Positions 55,563 to 63,566 of a DNA stretch of 64,000 bases are shown here, in pieces. The stretch comes from Proluteimonas flavola (GTDB lineage: Bacteria > Pseudomonadota > Gammaproteobacteria > Xanthomonadales > Xanthomonadaceae), in NCBI RefSeq assembly GCF_021191705.1, contig NZ_JAIWPU010000013.1, forward strand, positions 1 to 64,000. The letters are read 5' to 3'. The translations under genes were made by a program, and so were the position numbers. The notes beneath the pieces are model-generated. The model made no database searches and had not been told where the DNA came from. It worked only from the letters and a program-made list of their open reading frames with translations. The stretch's first letter is position 1, and every line of letters begins with the position of its first letter.

Positions 55563-55661
55563 TTGGGTGGGGGCGAACGCCACGAAAGAGAACGTTTCGC
55601 GCGCTCATCGGCGCTCGCCCCCATCCCGCGTCGCGGCATCGCTCCCAGCGTTCTGCGAGCA

Positions 55662-55686
55662 TCATTCCCGCGTAGGCGTGAATGAC
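55662..55686. repeat. TCATTCCCGC/GCGTGAATGA dispersed palindrome
   Basis: TCATTCCCGC and GCGTGAATGA are inverted with one mismatch around GTAG. This form (ATTCCCGCGTAGGCGGGAATGA) is a frequent intergenic repeat in many beta- and gammaproteobacteria. It is the second of three hairpins between tag and sodA. Confidence 0.6.
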
Positions 55687-55727
55687 GGACTGGAACGGGA
55701 ACGTCACGGGATCCTTTGCCTGAAACG

Positions 55728-55755
55728 CATTCCGGCCGCTTGCGCGGCCGGAATG
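55728..55755 (-). terminator. Perfect 12-bp hairpin behind sodA
   Basis: CATTCCGGCCGC (55728-55739) and GCGGCCGGAATG (55744-55755) pair perfectly around TTGC, 23 bp beyond the sodA stop on the minus strand, and are followed on that strand by GCGTTTC. Likely sodA terminator, with a modest T-run. Confidence 0.75.
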
Positions 55756-55778
55756 TAATTACATCAAAGCGCGAACTC

Positions 55779-56405
55779 TCAGCCCTTGACCGCTTCCTGG
55801 TAACGACGCTCGACCTCGTTCCAGTCGACGACGTTGTAGAACGCGGCGATGTAGTCGGGGCGACGGTTCTGGTAGTGCAGGTAATACGCGTGCTCCCAGA
55901 CGTCGAGGCCGAGGATCGGCGTATTGCCGGAACCGATGCCCTGCATCAGGGGACTGTCCTGGTTGGCGCTGCTCTCGACCTTCAGCACGCCGGCCTTGTC
56001 GACCGACAGCCAGGCCCAGCCGCTGCCGAAGCGCGTCAGTGCGGCCTTGGTGAAGGCTTCCTTGAACGCGTCGAAGCCGCCGAGGTCGCTGTCGATGCGC
56101 CTGGCGACGTCGCCGACCGGGTTGCCGCCACCCGTGGGCGACATCACCGTCCAGAACAGCGAGTGGTTGGCGTGGCCGCCGGCGTTGTTGCGCAGCGGGC
56201 CGCGCTTGTCCTCGGGCAGCGCGTCGAGATCGGCGATCAGTGCCTCGGCCGGCGTGTCCGCCCACTGCGTGCCTTCCAGCGCGGCATTGGCGTTGTTGAT
56301 GTAGGTCTGGTGATGCTTGGTGTGATGGATTTCCATCGTCTTGGCATCGATGTGCGGCTCGAGCGCGTCGTACGCGTAACCCAGCTCGGGGAGGGTGTAG
56401 GCCAT
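55779..56405 (-). CDS. sodA: Superoxide dismutase, Mn-type
   Basis: A 208-residue cytoplasmic Fe/Mn superoxide dismutase. Metal ligands are His27 (EIHHTKHH), His81 ([10 protein letters not shown]), Asp168 and His172 (LDVWEHAYY). The residues that mark the Mn-type are GGHANH together with Gln149 in ANQDSPL. The N-terminus [28 protein letters not shown] closely follows E. coli SodA. A strong ribosome site AAGGAGAT lies about 6 bp upstream on the minus strand. No Fur or SoxS site was recognised. Confidence 0.95.
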   Translation of the reverse strand: MAYTLPELGYAYDALEPHIDAKTMEIHHTKHHQTYINNANAALEGTQWADTPAEALIADLDALPEDKRGPLRNNAGGHANHSLFWTVMSPTGGGNPVGDVARRIDSDLGGFDAFKEAFTKAALTRFGSGWAWLSVDKAGVLKVESSANQDSPLMQGIGSGNTPILGLDVWEHAYYLHYQNRRPDYIAAFYNVVDWNEVERRYQEAVKG

Positions 56406-56542
56406 CAGCGATCTCCTTCAGGAATGAATGCGCGCCATTGTCCCCCGGACGGGGTCAAGTTGGCGACAAGGCAGCGTCACCATAGCGCTGCGGCGTGACG
56501 GTCCGTGGCAACACTGCGTTGCGGCGCGCCGGCTGGAAACAG

Positions 56543-56566
56543 GACGCCCCGCGGATGCGGGGCGTC
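56543..56566 (-). terminator. Perfect 10-bp hairpin behind pilU
   Basis: GACGCCCCGC (56543-56552) and GCGGGGCGTC (56557-56566) pair around GGAT, 30 bp past the pilU stop on the minus strand, followed there by CTGTTTCC. Likely pilT-pilU terminator. Confidence 0.7.
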
Positions 56567-56595
56567 AATGCAGGCGTTCGCGATGGGCGCGATGG

Positions 56596-57726
56596 TCAGC
56601 GGACCTCGGCCACCTCGACACCATCGAGGCCCTGCGACAGCGTGCGCGCGTCGCCGCCCTGGGCGAGCTTGATGCGCAGGCGCACCTCGTTCGCCGAGTC
56701 GGCGTAGCGCAGCGCGTCCTCGTAGGAGATCTCGCCGGCCTGGTAGAGCTCGAACAGCGCCTGGTCGAAGGTCTTCATGCCCAGGTTGGTCGATTCCTTC
56801 ATGACCTCCTTGAGCTTGTGGATCTCGCCTTCGCGGATGTAGTCCTGCACCAGCGGCGTGCCGAGCATGATCTCCATCGCCACGCGCCGGCCCTTGCCGT
56901 CCGGCGTCGGGATCAGCTGCTGCGCGACCACGCCCTTGAGGTTCAGCGACAGGTCCATCAGCAACTGGTTGCGGCGGTCCTCGGGGAAGAAGTTGATGAT
57001 GCGGTCCATCGCTTGGTTGGCGTTGTTCGCATGCAGGGTGCACAGCACCAGATGGCCGGTCTCGGCGAACGCGATCGCGTGGTCCATGCCTTCGCGCGTG
57101 CGCACCTCGCCGATCATGATCACGTCCGGCGCCTGGCGCAGGGTGTTCTTCAGCGCGGCGTCCCAGCTGTCGGTGTCGATGCCGACTTCGCGCTGGGTGA
57201 TGATGCAGCCGGCGTGCTTGTGCACGAATTCGATCGGGTCCTCGATCGTGATGATGTGGCCGGTCGAGTTCTGGTTGCGGTAGCCGATCATCGCCGCGAG
57301 CGAGGTCGACTTGCCCGTACCGGTCGCGCCGACGAAGATCACGATGCCGCGCTTGGTCATCGCCAGCGTCTTGATGATCGGCGGCAGGTTGAGTTCTTCG
57401 ACGCTGGGGATGTGCGTCTCGATGCGACGCAGCACCATGCCGACCTGGTTGCGCTGGTAGAAGCACGAGATGCGGAAGCGGCCCACTCCGGAGACGCCGA
57501 TCGCGAAGTTGCACTCGTGGGTCTTCTCGAACTCCTCGCGCTGCGGCGGCGTCATCACGTTGAGCACCAGATCGCGCGCCTGCTGCGGCGTCAGCGGGTT
57601 CTGGGTGATCGGCGAGATCTTGCCGTGCACCTTGATCGACGGCGGCATGCCGGCGGTGATGAACAGGTCCGAGGCCTTCTGATGGGCCATCAGCTTGAGG
57701 AACGAGGTGAAATCGATGCTGCTCAT
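56596..57726 (-). CDS. pilU: Type IV pilus retraction ATPase PilU
   Basis: PilU is the PilT-dependent retraction ATPase of type IV pili, a hexamer at the inner membrane. In 376 residues: LMAHQKASDLFITAGMPPSIKVHG, Walker A VGATGTGKST, Asp box TIEDPIEFVHKHAGCIITQREVG, Walker B APDVIMIGEVRTREGMDHAIAFAETGHLVLCTLHANNANQAMDR. The extended C-terminus (LRIKLAQGGDARTLSQGLDGVEV) is typical of PilU. The start is at 57726. It is 125 bp downstream of pilT, a gap filled by a GGGATTCG-type repeat. Confidence 0.96.
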   Translation of the reverse strand: MSSIDFTSFLKLMAHQKASDLFITAGMPPSIKVHGKISPITQNPLTPQQARDLVLNVMTPPQREEFEKTHECNFAIGVSGVGRFRISCFYQRNQVGMVLRRIETHIPSVEELNLPPIIKTLAMTKRGIVIFVGATGTGKSTSLAAMIGYRNQNSTGHIITIEDPIEFVHKHAGCIITQREVGIDTDSWDAALKNTLRQAPDVIMIGEVRTREGMDHAIAFAETGHLVLCTLHANNANQAMDRIINFFPEDRRNQLLMDLSLNLKGVVAQQLIPTPDGKGRRVAMEIMLGTPLVQDYIREGEIHKLKEVMKESTNLGMKTFDQALFELYQAGEISYEDALRYADSANEVRLRIKLAQGGDARTLSQGLDGVEVAEVR

Positions 57727-57742
57727 GGGTGGCTCCGTTGGA

Positions 57743-57840
57743 GCCGGGATTCGGGACTGGGGATTCGGGATTCGAAAGAGCGAATCCCATCCCGATCGCG
57801 AAGCCTGGCTTGTCCTAATCCCTAATCCCGAATCCCGGCG
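57743..57840. repeat. GGGATTCG-type inverted repeat between pilT and pilU
   Basis: GCCGGGATTCGGGACTGGGGATT (from 57743) and AATCCCTAATCCCGAATCCCGGC (to 57839) pair with three mismatches in about 26 bp. A nested hairpin GGGATTCG-AAAGAG-CGAATCCC (57767-57788) lies inside. The heptamer GGGATTC occurs three times on one arm and its complement in the other. A second copy at 62769-62884 confirms a dispersed family. It occupies almost the whole pilT-pilU gap. Confidence 0.85.
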
Positions 57841-57851
57841 TCTGTTCGGCT

Positions 57852-58889
57852 TCACTCGAACAGACGCTTGTCCTTGGCGTATTCCTTCGCGGCCGGACGC
57901 GTGACCAGGCCGCGCTTGACCAGATCCTGCAGGTGCTGGTCGAGCGTCTGCATGCCGTACTGCTGGCCGGTCTGGATCGCCGAGTACATCTGCGCGACCT
58001 TGTCCTCGCGGATCAGGTTCCGGATCGCCGGCATGCCGACCATGATTTCCCAGGCCGCGGTGCGGCCGCCGCCGACCTTCTTCAGCAGCGATTGCGAGAT
58101 CACCGCGCGCAGCGATTCGGACAGCATCGAGCGCACCATCGGCTTCTCGCCCGAGGGGAACACGTCGATGATGCGGTCGATGGTCTTGGCCGCGCTGGAG
58201 GTATGCAGCGTGCCGAACACCAGATGGCCGGTTTCCGCGGCGGTCAGTGCCAGGCGGATGGTTTCCAGATCGCGCAATTCGCCGACCAGGATGTAGTCGG
58301 GGTCTTCGCGCAGCGCCGAGCGCAGCGCCTCGTTGAAGCCGTGCGTGTCGCGGTGCACTTCGCGCTGGTTGATCAGGCACTTCTGCGAGGTGTGCACGAA
58401 CTCGATCGGATCCTCGACCGAGAGGATGTGCGCGTATTCGTTCTTGTTGATGTGGTCGATCATCGCCGCGAGCGTGGTCGACTTGCCCGAGCCGGTCGGG
58501 CCGGTCACCAGGATCAGGCCCTGCGGCTGGTCGATCAGCTGGCGGAAGATCGGCGGGCAGTTCAGGTCATCGAGGGTGAGCACTTCCGACGGAATGGTGC
58601 GGAACACCGCGCCGGCGCCACGGTTCTGGTTGAACGCGTTGACACGGAAGCGGGCCAGGCCCGGAATCTCGAACGAGAAGTCGACTTCGAGGAACTCCTC
58701 GAAATCGCGGCGCTGCTTGTCCGACATGATGTCGTAGATCAGCGCGTGCACCTGCTTGTGCTCGAGCGCGGGGATGTTGATGCGGCGCACGTCGCCGTCG
58801 ACGCGGATCATCGGCGGCAACCCCGCGGACAGGTGCAGGTCCGACGCCTTGTTCTTGACCGAGAACGCCAACAGCTCGGCGATATCCAT
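57852..58889 (-). CDS. pilT: Type IV pilus retraction ATPase PilT
   Basis: PilT drives pilus retraction, twitching and DNA uptake. In 345 residues: MDIAELLAFSVKNKASDLHLSAGLPPMIRVDGD, arginine-rich FRVNAFNQNRGAGAVFR, Walker A GPTGSGKST, SVEDPIEFVH, Walker B DPDYILVGELRDLETIRLALTAAETGHLVFGTLHTSSAAKTIDR, and the AIRNLIREDK motif needed for retraction. The start is at 58889. It is divergent from yggS over 141 bp, the common layout in gammaproteobacteria. Confidence 0.97.
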   Translation of the reverse strand: MDIAELLAFSVKNKASDLHLSAGLPPMIRVDGDVRRINIPALEHKQVHALIYDIMSDKQRRDFEEFLEVDFSFEIPGLARFRVNAFNQNRGAGAVFRTIPSEVLTLDDLNCPPIFRQLIDQPQGLILVTGPTGSGKSTTLAAMIDHINKNEYAHILSVEDPIEFVHTSQKCLINQREVHRDTHGFNEALRSALREDPDYILVGELRDLETIRLALTAAETGHLVFGTLHTSSAAKTIDRIIDVFPSGEKPMVRSMLSESLRAVISQSLLKKVGGGRTAAWEIMVGMPAIRNLIREDKVAQMYSAIQTGQQYGMQTLDQHLQDLVKRGLVTRPAAKEYAKDKRLFE

Positions 58890-59030
58890 GCAACACCCCT
58901 TGATGATGATCCGCACAGGGCGCGCAACGTGCCTTCCCGGCTGGCGCCCCCCTGTCCCCGGCGGCAGTATAGACCGGTACTCCCCGCACAAAACCAGCCC
59001 ATCCAAACCCGACCGGACACCCGATTCCCC

Positions 59031-59723
59031 GTGACTTCGACCCCTGCCAGCGTGGCGCTCGACGCCGTCATGTCGCGCATCCAGAACGCGTCCCGCGCCG
59101 CTGCACGGCCATCGCCGGCGCGCCTGCTGGCAGTCGGCAAGCGCCATCCGGCGCAGGCCATCGCCGCGCTCGCCGCTGCCGGCCAGCGCGCATTCGGCGA
59201 GAACTACGTGCAGGAGGCCGCGGGCAAGATCGAGGCCCTGTCCGGGCTGGGGCTCGAATGGCATCTGATCGGCCACCTGCAGTCGAACAAGGCGAAACAG
59301 GCGGCCGAGCTGTTCGACTGGGTGCAGACCGTCGACCGGATGAAGCTCGTCGATGCGCTGGCCACGCATCGCCCGGCCGCGCGCGGCGCGCTGCACGTGC
59401 TGGTGCAGGTCAACATCGACGACGAATCGAGCAAGCATGGCTGCCCGCCCTCCGAGGTGCCGGCACTGGTCGCGGCGATCCGCGCCGCGCCGAGCCTGCG
59501 ACTGCGCGGGCTGATGGCGATCCCCGCCCCGCATGCCGACCCCGGGCGCCGCCGCGATGCGTTCGCGCGCATGCGCCGGCTGTTCGACACCGTGGCCGGC
59601 CAGGACCCCATGATCGACACGCTGTCGATGGGCATGAGCGACGACCTGGAACTGGCGATCAGCGAGGGCGCGACGATGGTGCGCGTGGGCTCGTCTCTGT
59701 TCGGTGCGCGCCCTTCAGGCTGA
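59031..59723 (+). CDS. yggS: YggS family pyridoxal-phosphate homeostasis protein
   Basis: A 230-residue PLP-binding protein (PLPBP/YggS) that balances B6 vitamers. The PLP lysine is Lys37 in RLLAVGKRHP, where most members have AVSK. The rest follows the family: GQRAFGENYVQEAAGKI, LEWHLIGHLQSNKAK, VLVQVNIDDESSKHGC, SMGMSDDLELAISEGATMVRVGSSLFGAR. The GTG start at 59031 is the only one that gives the usual length. proC follows after 55 bp. Confidence 0.95.
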   Translation: MTSTPASVALDAVMSRIQNASRAAARPSPARLLAVGKRHPAQAIAALAAAGQRAFGENYVQEAAGKIEALSGLGLEWHLIGHLQSNKAKQAAELFDWVQTVDRMKLVDALATHRPAARGALHVLVQVNIDDESSKHGCPPSEVPALVAAIRAAPSLRLRGLMAIPAPHADPGRRRDAFARMRRLFDTVAGQDPMIDTLSMGMSDDLELAISEGATMVRVGSSLFGARPSG

Positions 59724-59778
59724 GTCCCGTTCCCGCGGGACCGGCTACCATCGCTGCAGGCCCCGCCAGGACATCCCC

Positions 59779-60618
59779 ATGACGCCGAACACCGCTTCCC
59801 CCGATGCCCCGATCGTCTTCATCGGCGGCGGCAACATGGCGCGCAGCCTGATCGGCGGCCTGGTCGCGCGCGGCGGCGATGCCTCGACGGTCCGCGTCGT
59901 CGATCCCAACGCCGACAGCCGCGATGCGCTGGCCCGCGATTTCGGCGTGCGCGTGCATGCCGATGCGGCCGACGCCGTCGACGGCGCCGCGACCTGGGTG
60001 CTGGCGACCAAGCCGCAGGTGCTGCGCGGGGTCTGCGAATCGCTCGCCGCCATGGCCCAGGCCGCGCAGCCGCTGGTGCTGTCGATCGCGGCAGGCATCA
60101 CCGCCACCCAGCTCGAGCGCTGGCTCGGCGGCGATGTGCCCGTGGTCCGCACGATGCCCAATACCCCTGCCCTGCTCGGCGCCGGCGTGACCGGTCTGTA
60201 TGCGAACGCGCGCGTGGACGACGCCGCGCGTGCGCGTGCGCAGGCCTTGCTGGAAAGCGCCGGCGCGACCGTGTGGCTCGACGACGAAGCGCGCATGGAC
60301 GCGGTCACCGCGGTGTCGGGCAGCGGTCCGGCCTATATCTTCCTGCTCGCCGAGGCGATGGAAGAGGCCGCGATCGCCCAGGGCCTGCCCTCGAAAGACG
60401 CGCGCACGCTGGTGCTGCAGACCGTGCTGGGCGCGGCGCGCATGCTGGTCGAATCCGATGCGGCGCCGGCAGAACTGCGACGCCGCGTCACCTCGCCCGG
60501 CGGTACCACCCAGGCTGCGATCGAAACCTTCGAGGCCGGCGGCCTGCGCACGCTGGTGGCCGAGGCGATCGCCAATGCCGCGCGGCGTGGCGGGGAACTC
60601 TCTGCGGCCAATGACTGA
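59779..60618 (+). CDS. proC: Pyrroline-5-carboxylate reductase
   Basis: ProC makes the last step of proline synthesis, NAD(P)H-dependent reduction of P5C. It has 279 residues: N-terminal Rossmann motif VFIGGGNMARSLIGG (13-27), PNTPALLGAG, the helical dimer domain with VTAVSGSGPAYIFLLAEAM, and RRRVTSPGGTTQAAIETFE near the C-terminus. ATG 59779 is supported by the Rossmann motif at the right place. The lipoprotein gene starts 8 bp inside its 3' end. Confidence 0.97.
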   Translation: MTPNTASPDAPIVFIGGGNMARSLIGGLVARGGDASTVRVVDPNADSRDALARDFGVRVHADAADAVDGAATWVLATKPQVLRGVCESLAAMAQAAQPLVLSIAAGITATQLERWLGGDVPVVRTMPNTPALLGAGVTGLYANARVDDAARARAQALLESAGATVWLDDEARMDAVTAVSGSGPAYIFLLAEAMEEAAIAQGLPSKDARTLVLQTVLGAARMLVESDAAPAELRRRVTSPGGTTQAAIETFEAGGLRTLVAEAIANAARRGGELSAAND

Positions 60619-61084
60619 GCGCGCGCGCGCGGTGTCGCTCGCCGGGCTCGTACTGCTCGCGACCGCCTGCGGAGACGAGCCGTCCGTCGAATCGAACGCG
60701 GACGCCGGTGCGCAGAACGCCGCGATGCCCGCGCAGACGATGCTCGGCGATGCCGAAGTGATGGCCAGCGTCGTGCCGGCCGCGCACATGGGCGCCGCGG
60801 TCGCGCGGCGTTATGCGATCGCGCCCGTCCGCGACCGGGCGCTGGTGCTGGTCATCGTGCAACGCGGCGGTGCGCCGGTGCCGGTGCAGGTCACCGGCCA
60901 TGCGCGCGACCTGCGCGGCGTGCGCCAGACGCTGGCGTTCGATGCCGTGGATCTCGACGGCCTGGTCGAACACGTCGCCGTCGCGCGCGTCAACGGCCCG
61001 GACACGCTGCGCCTCGACCTGCAGATCACCGCCGAAGACGGCGCACGTACCACGCTGCGTTTCAACCGCGACATCCCGCGCTGA
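60611..61084 (+). CDS. DUF4426 lipoprotein
   Basis: A 157-residue protein with a short signal (MTERARAVSLAGLVLLATAC) and lipobox ATAC (Cys20). The mature part has the DUF4426 character: a DAEVMASVVPAAHMGAAVARRYAIAPVRDRALVLVIVQ strand set and a C-terminal DLQITAEDGARTTLRFNRD. In many gammaproteobacteria a DUF4426 gene belongs to the yggS-proC-yggT neighbourhood, as here (yggT itself is not present). Function unknown. It overlaps proC by 8 bp. Confidence 0.85.
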   Translation: MTERARAVSLAGLVLLATACGDEPSVESNADAGAQNAAMPAQTMLGDAEVMASVVPAAHMGAAVARRYAIAPVRDRALVLVIVQRGGAPVPVQVTGHARDLRGVRQTLAFDAVDLDGLVEHVAVARVNGPDTLRLDLQITAEDGARTTLRFNRDIPR

Positions 61085-61099
61085 CGCGGACCCGGTCGA

Positions 61100-61234
61100 T
61101 CAGCTTGCGTCGACCACCGCAGCCAGCACCGGCGCGACGCAGCACAGTCGCAGCGGCCGCGCCGGTCCGGCGTAGCGCAGGATGCCGACGACGACCGCAC
61201 CGACCGCGCCGCTGCCGACCAGTCGGCGCCGCAT
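61100..61234 (-). CDS. Possible 44-residue membrane peptide
   Basis: A small frame reads MRRRLVGSGAVGAVVVGIL, then RYAGPARPLRLCCVAPVLAAVVDAS: a basic start, a hydrophobic stretch, and a Cys-Cys pair in a second hydrophobic stretch. It begins 13 bp after the NAD(P)-binding reductase gene on the same strand, with GAGG 11 bp upstream. No family is recognised, and in this G+C-rich sequence such frames arise by chance. Confidence 0.25.
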   Translation of the reverse strand: MRRRLVGSGAVGAVVVGILRYAGPARPLRLCCVAPVLAAVVDAS

Positions 61235-61247
61235 CTCGCAGCCATCC

Positions 61248-61865
61248 TCAGTACGCGACGCTGAAGCGCTCGCGCACGTGGGCGGGATGTTCGATCTCGT
61301 CGGCGAATGCGATCGCGTAGTCCTCCATCGAGACCGCGCTGTTGCCCGCGTCATCGACCAGCAATGCATCGCCGCCGGTGCGGAAGGCGCCGGTACGCGT
61401 GCCGGGTTCGAACACCGCGGCAGGCGAGACGAAGGTCCACTCGACGTCGTCGGCGCCGCGCAGCGTGTCCAGGAACCTGCGACCCGCGCCGGCCTCGGCC
61501 TTGTAGGGCTCCGGGAACTCCGGCGTGTCGAGCAATGCCACACCCGGCGCGACTTCCAGGCTGCCGGCGCCGCCGACGACCAGCAGACGTCGTACGCCGG
61601 CCTGACGCACGGCATCGAGCAGCACCTCGGCCGTCGGCCCGCCGTCGAACCGGGTCGCGCTGACGACCGCGTCGTGGCCCCGCAGCAGCGGCGCGATGGC
61701 ATCGGCGCGCGAAGCATCGGCCGATTGCAGGGTCAGCCCGGCCTGGGCCTGGGTGTCGGACGTATTGCGGGCGATGCCGGTGACGCGATGGCCGCGCGCC
61801 AGCAATTCGCTGGCGATACGCGAGCCCGCGCGTCCGGTGATGCCGAGAAGGGCGATGCGCTGCAT
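61248..61865 (-). CDS. NAD(P)-binding (NmrA/YwnB-like) reductase
   Basis: A 205-residue atypical short-chain dehydrogenase. The Rossmann motif ALLGITGRAGSRIASELLARGHRVTGIAR lies at 5-33, followed by AVVSATRF, LLVVGGAGSLEV, a YKAEAGAG segment and WTFVSPAAVFEPGTRTG. This is the pattern of NAD(P)H-binding proteins such as YwnB and BVR-like reductases. Substrate unknown. It stands alone on the minus strand, 100 bp from the start of the convergently read neighbours. Confidence 0.85.
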   Translation of the reverse strand: MQRIALLGITGRAGSRIASELLARGHRVTGIARNTSDTQAQAGLTLQSADASRADAIAPLLRGHDAVVSATRFDGGPTAEVLLDAVRQAGVRRLLVVGGAGSLEVAPGVALLDTPEFPEPYKAEAGAGRRFLDTLRGADDVEWTFVSPAAVFEPGTRTGAFRTGGDALLVDDAGNSAVSMEDYAIAFADEIEHPAHVRERFSVAY

Positions 61866-61965
61866 GGGACTGCACCTGCGGTGTGGGGAGGCGCCATGCT
61901 AGGCCCCGCGCCGGGTGCGCGGGGCGACGATGATGCAACCCACCGTTCCGGGAACCCGGTGGCGA

Positions 61966-62886
61966 TCAGCGCCGGGTATGCGCCCAGTCCTGCACGATCT
62001 TCGCGATCGCGGCCACGCCGTCGGTCAGGGCAGCCGGGCCCGGCTGCAGGATCAGCGGCGACTTGATCTCGTGCAGTTCGCCGTCGCGCACCGCCGGAAT
62101 CGCGTCCCAGCCCGGCCGCGCAGCGACGCGCTCGGGGCGGAACTTCTTGCCGCACCACGAGCCGAGGATGATGTCGGGCGCGCGCTCGATCACCGGATCG
62201 CCATTGGCGAGGATGCGCGCCTTCGCCAGGGGTTCGACCGACAGTTCCGGAAACACGTCGTCGCCGCCGGCGATGCGCACCAGTTCGGCGACCCAGCGGA
62301 TGCCGGTGATGATCGGCGCGTCCCATTCCTCGAAGTAGACGCGCGGGCGCTGCGGCAGGCGCGCGCTTATCGCCTCGATCGCGTCCAGTCCGCGGCGTAG
62401 TGCGTCCGCGTACGCATCGGCGCGCGCCGCGCAGCCGACCAGCGCACCCAGCCGGCGCACGTAGTCGACGATGCCGTCGACGCTGCGGTGATTGCTGATC
62501 CACACCTCGACCCCGCAGCGCACCAGCTCGGCGGCGATGTCGGCCTGGATGTCGGAGAAGCCGACGACGAAATCCGGTTCGAGCTTCAGGATCTCGTCGA
62601 TCTTCGCGCTGGTGAACGCGCTGACCTTGGGCTTATCCTTGCGCGCCTGCGGCGGACGCACGGTGAAGCCGCTGATGCCGACGATGCGGTCCTGCTCGCC
62701 GAGCGCGTACAGGACTTCGGTGGGCTCCTCGGTCAGGCAGACGATGCGGGTCGGCCCGGTGCGCCGACGGGATTGGGGATTCGGGATGACCGGACGTGCG
62801 TCTGTTGAAAACGGGGATTCGGAAAAGCCGGAGCGCGCGAACTGTTTCGAATCCCGAATCCCGAATTCCGAATCCCGGCTTTTCAC
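61966..62886 (-). CDS. Cobalamin-binding (BtuF-like) protein, repeat-derived N-terminus
   Basis: A periplasmic-binding-fold protein of the BtuF/FecB group: [29 protein letters not shown], then [28 protein letters not shown] and [32 protein letters not shown]. No signal peptide is seen, as in the cytosolic cobalamin-binding proteins of this group. The conserved part begins near 62758, but no ATG, GTG or TTG lies just ahead. The first usable start is GTG 62884-62886 inside the pdxH stop (GTGA), which makes about 40 extra residues from the GGGATTCG repeat ([18 protein letters not shown]). The repeat appears to have displaced the original start. Confidence 0.8.
   Translation of the reverse strand: MKSRDSEFGIRDSKQFARSGFSESPFSTDARPVIPNPQSRRRTGPTRIVCLTEEPTEVLYALGEQDRIVGISGFTVRPPQARKDKPKVSAFTSAKIDEILKLEPDFVVGFSDIQADIAAELVRCGVEVWISNHRSVDGIVDYVRRLGALVGCAARADAYADALRRGLDAIEAISARLPQRPRVYFEEWDAPIITGIRWVAELVRIAGGDDVFPELSVEPLAKARILANGDPVIERAPDIILGSWCGKKFRPERVAARPGWDAIPAVRDGELHEIKSPLILQPGPAALTDGVAAIAKIVQDWAHTRR
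62769..62884. repeat. GGGATTCG-type inverted repeat at the pdxH/BtuF-like junction
   Basis: GGGATTGGGGATTCGGGAT (62769-62787) pairs with a right part of CGAATCCCGAATCCCGAATTCCGAATCCC (62848-62876). The motif GAAAAGCCGG (62822-62831) has an exact inverted copy CCGGCTTTTC at 62875-62884. It shares its heptamer (GGGATTC) with the repeat between pilT and pilU. The right end runs into the last bases of pdxH. Confidence 0.85.
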
Positions 62887-63491
62887 GGATACAGCATCCG
62901 CTTGCGGCAGTCGCCGGCGACATCGCATTCGTAGAGCCAGCGCTCGTGCAGCCGGTACTGCGCGCCGTACCAGAACTCCACGCGATCCGGTCGCACGCGC
63001 AGGCCCGACCAGCGCGGCGGACGCGGCACGTCGCGGCCTTCGAATTCGCGTTCCAGATCGGCCAGCCGTTGTTCGAAGGTCTCGCGCGCATCGAGTTCCT
63101 CGGATTGCTTCGACGCCCACGCGCCCAGCTGGCTGCCACGCGGACGCGACGCGAAGTACGCATCGGCCTCGTCCTCGGCCACGATCACGACCGGCCCTTC
63201 GATCCGTACCTGCACGCCGTTGCGCACCCGCGGCCAGTGGAACAGCAGCGCCGCCTGCGGGTTGTCCTGCAGCTCGCGGCCCTTGCGGCCGTCGAGATGC
63301 GTGTAGAACACGAAGCCGCGCGCGTCCCAGGCCTTCAGCAGCACGATGCGTGCCGACGGCCTGCCATCGAGCGCGGCGGTGGCGACGGTCATCGCGGTGC
63401 GTTCGGGCTCGCCGGCGGCTTGCGCCTCGTCGAACAGCGTGGCGAAGGTGTCGAGGGCTTCGGACAGCAGGGTCGTGGTCGCAGTGCTCAT
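62883..63491 (-). CDS. pdxH: Pyridoxamine 5'-phosphate oxidase
   Basis: PdxH oxidises PNP or PMP to pyridoxal phosphate with FMN. In 202 residues: [47 protein letters not shown], the FMN/PLP region [40 protein letters not shown] and the C-terminal [28 protein letters not shown]. The frame ends in KRMLYP, somewhat different from the usual RLAP/RLSP ending, and coincides with the repeat edge. With yggS in the same region, two B6-related genes lie within 5 kb. Confidence 0.95.
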   Translation of the reverse strand: MSTATTTLLSEALDTFATLFDEAQAAGEPERTAMTVATAALDGRPSARIVLLKAWDARGFVFYTHLDGRKGRELQDNPQAALLFHWPRVRNGVQVRIEGPVVIVAEDEADAYFASRPRGSQLGAWASKQSEELDARETFEQRLADLEREFEGRDVPRPPRWSGLRVRPDRVEFWYGAQYRLHERWLYECDVAGDCRKRMLYP

Positions 63492-63566
63492 GCGTCGATG
63501 ATCGCCGCAGCCCGCCGCGATGTCGAACCGCGGCGCAGCACGCACATGCCGCGCTATCGTTGCCGG

